NCBI GenBank assembly: GCA_900696595.1
Contig: CAADGT010000134.1
Span: forward strand, 1-40,269
DNA from: an uncultured Chloroflexota bacterium
Lineage (GTDB): Bacteria; Chloroflexota; Anaerolineae; Anaerolineales; Villigracilaceae
Reading direction: 5' to 3'
DNA: 40,269 nt
Part shown: piece after piece, positions 40,031-40,269 of the stretch
Layout: each line of letters begins with the position of its first letter
Position numbering within the stretch: position 1 is the first letter of the stretch
The notes under the pieces: generated by a model
The model's input: only the letters and a program-made list of their open reading frames with translations
The model's database searches: none
What the model was told of the DNA's origin: nothing
Program-made: the position numbers and the translations under genes

Positions 40031-40072
40031 GTAACTTGTAACTTGTAACTTGTAACTTGTAACTTGTAACTC
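40031..40072. repeat. Heptanucleotide tandem array (GTAACTT type)
   Basis: Five perfect GTAACTT units and a final GTAACTC, between convergent genes; a shorter CGTAATG repeat spans the stop codon of the preceding gene (about 39991-40007). Confidence 0.95.
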
Positions 40073-40086
40073 CTTACGCGATTCGC

Positions 40087-40269
40087 TTACTGCCCGCAGG
40101 TGAAGCGCGCCAGCGCTTCATCGAACATGCCGCGAGACGTGCCGTCTTGCGGCGCGTAAACCTTCCACGCAAAGGCGCGGTCGCCGCACGTCCATGCGCC
40201 GGCGCCGCCGAAGGGAAGCGCCGGGCTGGCGGTGGTGGCGATGTCGTCGTACATCACGTTCATGTTGCG
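40087..40269 (-). CDS. 3' end of an unidentified gene (60 codons seen)
   Basis: On the minus strand an open frame enters from the right edge and stops at TAA (40087-40089). Visible residues include MYDDIATTASPALPF, GAGAWTCGDRAFAWKVY and ALARFTCGQ. Two cysteines and a lack of charged clusters suggest an extracytoplasmic domain with a disulfide. The frame has GC-rich third positions like real genes here. Family not recognised. Confidence 0.6.
   Translation of the reverse strand, partial: RNMNVMYDDIATTASPALPFGGAGAWTCGDRAFAWKVYAPQDGTSRGMFDEALARFTCGQ

Overview
The window looks like a chromosomal segment of an uncultured or poorly characterised Chloroflexota, most likely class Anaerolineae. The evidence is high GC content, lipoprotein signal peptides ending LLVIASM-x-L-x-ACGG, many Pro/Thr-rich spacers after signal sequences, and near-leaderless promoters (TATAAT 6-8 bases before the start codon). 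This placement is inferred from gene style; no 16S gene is present.

Layout. (1) 1-11029: tail of a possible transposase, then a nine-gene co-directional operon driven by TTGACG-N16-TATAAT. It encodes a complete Dpp/Opp-type peptide importer (two ATPases, lipoprotein binding protein, two permeases), a membrane-anchored c-type cytochrome, an M55 D-aminopeptidase, a rare alpha/beta-hydrolase + SH3 + NlpC/P60 fusion, and an L-Ala-D/L-Glu epimerase. The content parallels the Bacillus dppA-E/ykfA-D locus, so scavenging of cell-wall (murein) peptides is the best reading. (2) 11068-17496: a second complete Dpp/Opp-type importer (binding protein, B, C, D, F). Its binding protein is a natural circular permutant: the C-terminal half of the canonical fold comes first, directly after the signal peptide, and the N-terminal half follows. 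(3) 17501-19772: terminators, an interspersed palindromic repeat, and an orphan binding protein that is a canonical-order relative of the permutant. (4) 19876-23923: response regulator, tRNA-Gln, glmU, cdd, recO. (5) 23971-29369, minus strand: geranylgeranyl-reductase-family flavoprotein, MFS transporter with an ArsR-type regulator, a 76-residue small protein, AMMECR1 protein and flavin reductase. (6) 29518-34682: C39-like/TPR protein, formylglycine-generating-enzyme-like lipoprotein, SAM-I riboswitch with metK, LysM surface protein. (7) 34702-37379, minus strand: rnhB, family 2 glycosyltransferase, NERD-like membrane protein, a 100-residue hypothetical protein, tRNA-Pro. (8) 37413-40269: esterase lipoprotein, galE, metallo-beta-lactamase-fold hydrolase, and the 3' end of an unidentified minus-strand gene.

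Non-coding structure is unusually rich. Heptanucleotide tandem arrays start at or just after the stop codons of at least four genes. A related octamer array sits inside the peripheral arm of the SAM riboswitch. Strong hairpins lie between each transporter binding-protein gene and its permease genes. Two perfect, apparently unused Shine-Dalgarno sequences lie in the leaders of the two importer binding proteins. The most remarkable items are the circularly permuted binding protein and the hydrolase-NlpC/P60 fusion in the putative murein-peptide operon.
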